NCBI GenBank assembly: GCA_005885015.1
Contig: VAYG01000048.1
Location: forward strand, 22,733-30,189
DNA length: 7,457 nucleotides
Reading direction: 5' to 3'
From: Actinomycetota bacterium
GTDB lineage: Bacteria > Actinomycetota > UBA4738
Shown here: piece after piece, positions 6,699 to 7,457 of the stretch
Position numbering within the stretch: the first letter of the stretch is position 1
Layout: each line of letters starts with the position of its first letter
Program-made: the position numbers and the translations under genes
The notes under the pieces: generated by a model
Databases searched by the model: none
Seen by the model: the letters and a program-made list of their open reading frames with translations, nothing else
What the model was told of the DNA's origin: nothing

Positions 6699-7457
6699 GG
6701 CGAGAGGGGGCGGGTGTAGCTCTCGACCTGGGAGCGGACCCGGAACCCCAGGCGCTCGTACAAGTTTTGCGGCGCTCCGCCCCGTTCGGCCAGCAGGAAC
6801 ACATGCCGGTCGCCGGAACCGAGGCTCGACCGGACCGCGGCGGTGACCGTGGCGGTGGCGACGCCCCGCCGGCGCGCCGAGGGCATGGTCACCACGTTGT
6901 CCAGATAGCCGACGCCCTCCAACGCGAGGAGGCTCGTGTACCCCGCCCGCTGGCCGTCGATCCGGCCGACGAACCAGCGCAGCCCGCAGGGCAGGAACAC
7001 CTTTCGAGTCCTCGCCACCAGCTGGTCGAGGACGTCGTCGGACAAGAGCTCGGTGCCGAACTCGCGCAGGCTCTCCCGGTACCAGGCCCAGAACGACGCG
7101 TCCGGCTCGGTCAGCTCCTCGACGGCCGGGTCGCCGGTCGGGGACGGGGCCGGCTTCGAACCCTCGAAGACCATGACCACGTCGGGGTCGGGCCGCTGTC
7201 CCACCCGCCGGAACTCGTCGAGCGCCGGGCTGTCGTTCCCCGTTTCCCAGAACTCCACGTGCTCGTAGAGGGCGCCGGCGCGCCGCAGGGCGGGGGTCAG
7301 CGCGCCGCGGAGATCGCTCGTGGTGAGGCCGGGCGCGGGCTCCAGCACGGCCGCGTTGTTGGCGTCCCACACCAGGGGAAAGCGGTCATCGGTGGCCACG
7401 GCGCCCCACGGCGTCCGGGTGGTCGTCTGGCCCACCTCGATGGACGCGTACCAGAAC
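6695..7457 (-). CDS. GNAT-family N-acetyltransferase (5' end probably beyond the window)
   Basis: GNAT enzymes move an acetyl group from acetyl-CoA to an amine; the substrate here is unknown. The clear GNAT domain is the C-terminal third. Counting from the in-frame GTG at 7435 (246 aa from there), it holds YLDNVVTMPSARRRGVATATV (177-197), with R188-x-x-G191-x-A193 as the acetyl-CoA pyrophosphate loop, followed by HVFLLAE and NLYERLGFR (224-232) as the closing helix and strand. Residues about 20-110 (YEHVEFWETG, then RVGQRPDPDVVMVFEG) look like half of a second, worn GNAT fold, as in two-domain members. The frame stays open from the GTG to the window edge (FWYASIE precedes it), and no good ribosome site precedes that GTG, so the real start is probably outside. 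The stop overlaps the nadC start as ATGA, making it the upstream partner of nadC. No function in NAD synthesis is known for it. Confidence 0.78.
   Translation of the reverse strand, partial: FWYASIEVGQTTTRTPWGAVATDDRFPLVWDANNAAVLEPAPGLTTSDLRGALTPALRRAGALYEHVEFWETGNDSPALDEFRRVGQRPDPDVVMVFEGSKPAPSPTGDPAVEELTEPDASFWAWYRESLREFGTELLSDDVLDQLVARTRKVFLPCGLRWFVGRIDGQRAGYTSLLALEGVGYLDNVVTMPSARRRGVATATVTAAVRSSLGSGDRHVFLLAERGGAPQNLYERLGFRVRSQVESYTRPLSP

Noticed and set aside
1..7457. CRISPR array, insertion sequence, tRNA or direct repeats
   Set aside because: Reading both strands I saw no repeated units with spacers, no transposase-like protein, no terminal inverted repeats and no cloverleaf-like segment. 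Nearly every base is inside a housekeeping gene.

Overview
The window is GC-rich chromosomal DNA (by eye roughly 70% G+C, with strong G/C at third codon positions). It is packed with genes and has almost no non-coding sequence. There is no sign of a mobile element, phage, CRISPR array, tRNA or rRNA. The proteins look most like those of a high-GC bacterium of the actinobacterial type, possibly a deep-branching actinomycetote or a similar uncultured soil or subsurface lineage. That placement is an impression from sequence style and was not tested.

Left half, plus strand (1-4101): the end of a cytochrome c maturation (System I) operon in the order ccmE (3' end only), ccmF, ccmG, ccmH, ccmI. Every junction is an overlap or a gap of a few bases: TAGTG at ccmE/ccmF, a 3-base gap at ccmF/ccmG, GTGA at ccmG/ccmH and ATGA at ccmH/ccmI. 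This is the second half of the pathway. CcmE carries haem, CcmF transfers it to apocytochrome c, CcmG and CcmH handle the CXXCH cysteines by thiol-disulphide exchange, and CcmI (TPR) presents the apocytochrome. The haem export and loading genes ccmA-D are not in the window and probably lie upstream.

Right half, minus strand (7457 down to 4119): a second tightly packed cluster read in the order GNAT acetyltransferase (5' end cut by the window), nadC, nadA, peptidase S51 / cyanophycinase-like hydrolase. nadA and nadC make quinolinate and then nicotinate mononucleotide in de novo NAD synthesis. The aspartate-oxidising enzyme (nadB or an aspartate dehydrogenase) is not visible. The two outer genes are not standard NAD genes, but their start and stop codons are locked to nadC and nadA.

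The two operons converge with 17 bases between stop codons. A perfect 22-base palindrome at 4113-4134 begins in this gap, runs over the S51 stop codon, and probably serves as a terminator for both strands. I found no clearly undescribed system. The points most worth following are the GNAT-nadC-nadA-S51 coupling, the lack of a Shine-Dalgarno before nadC, and the shared palindrome.
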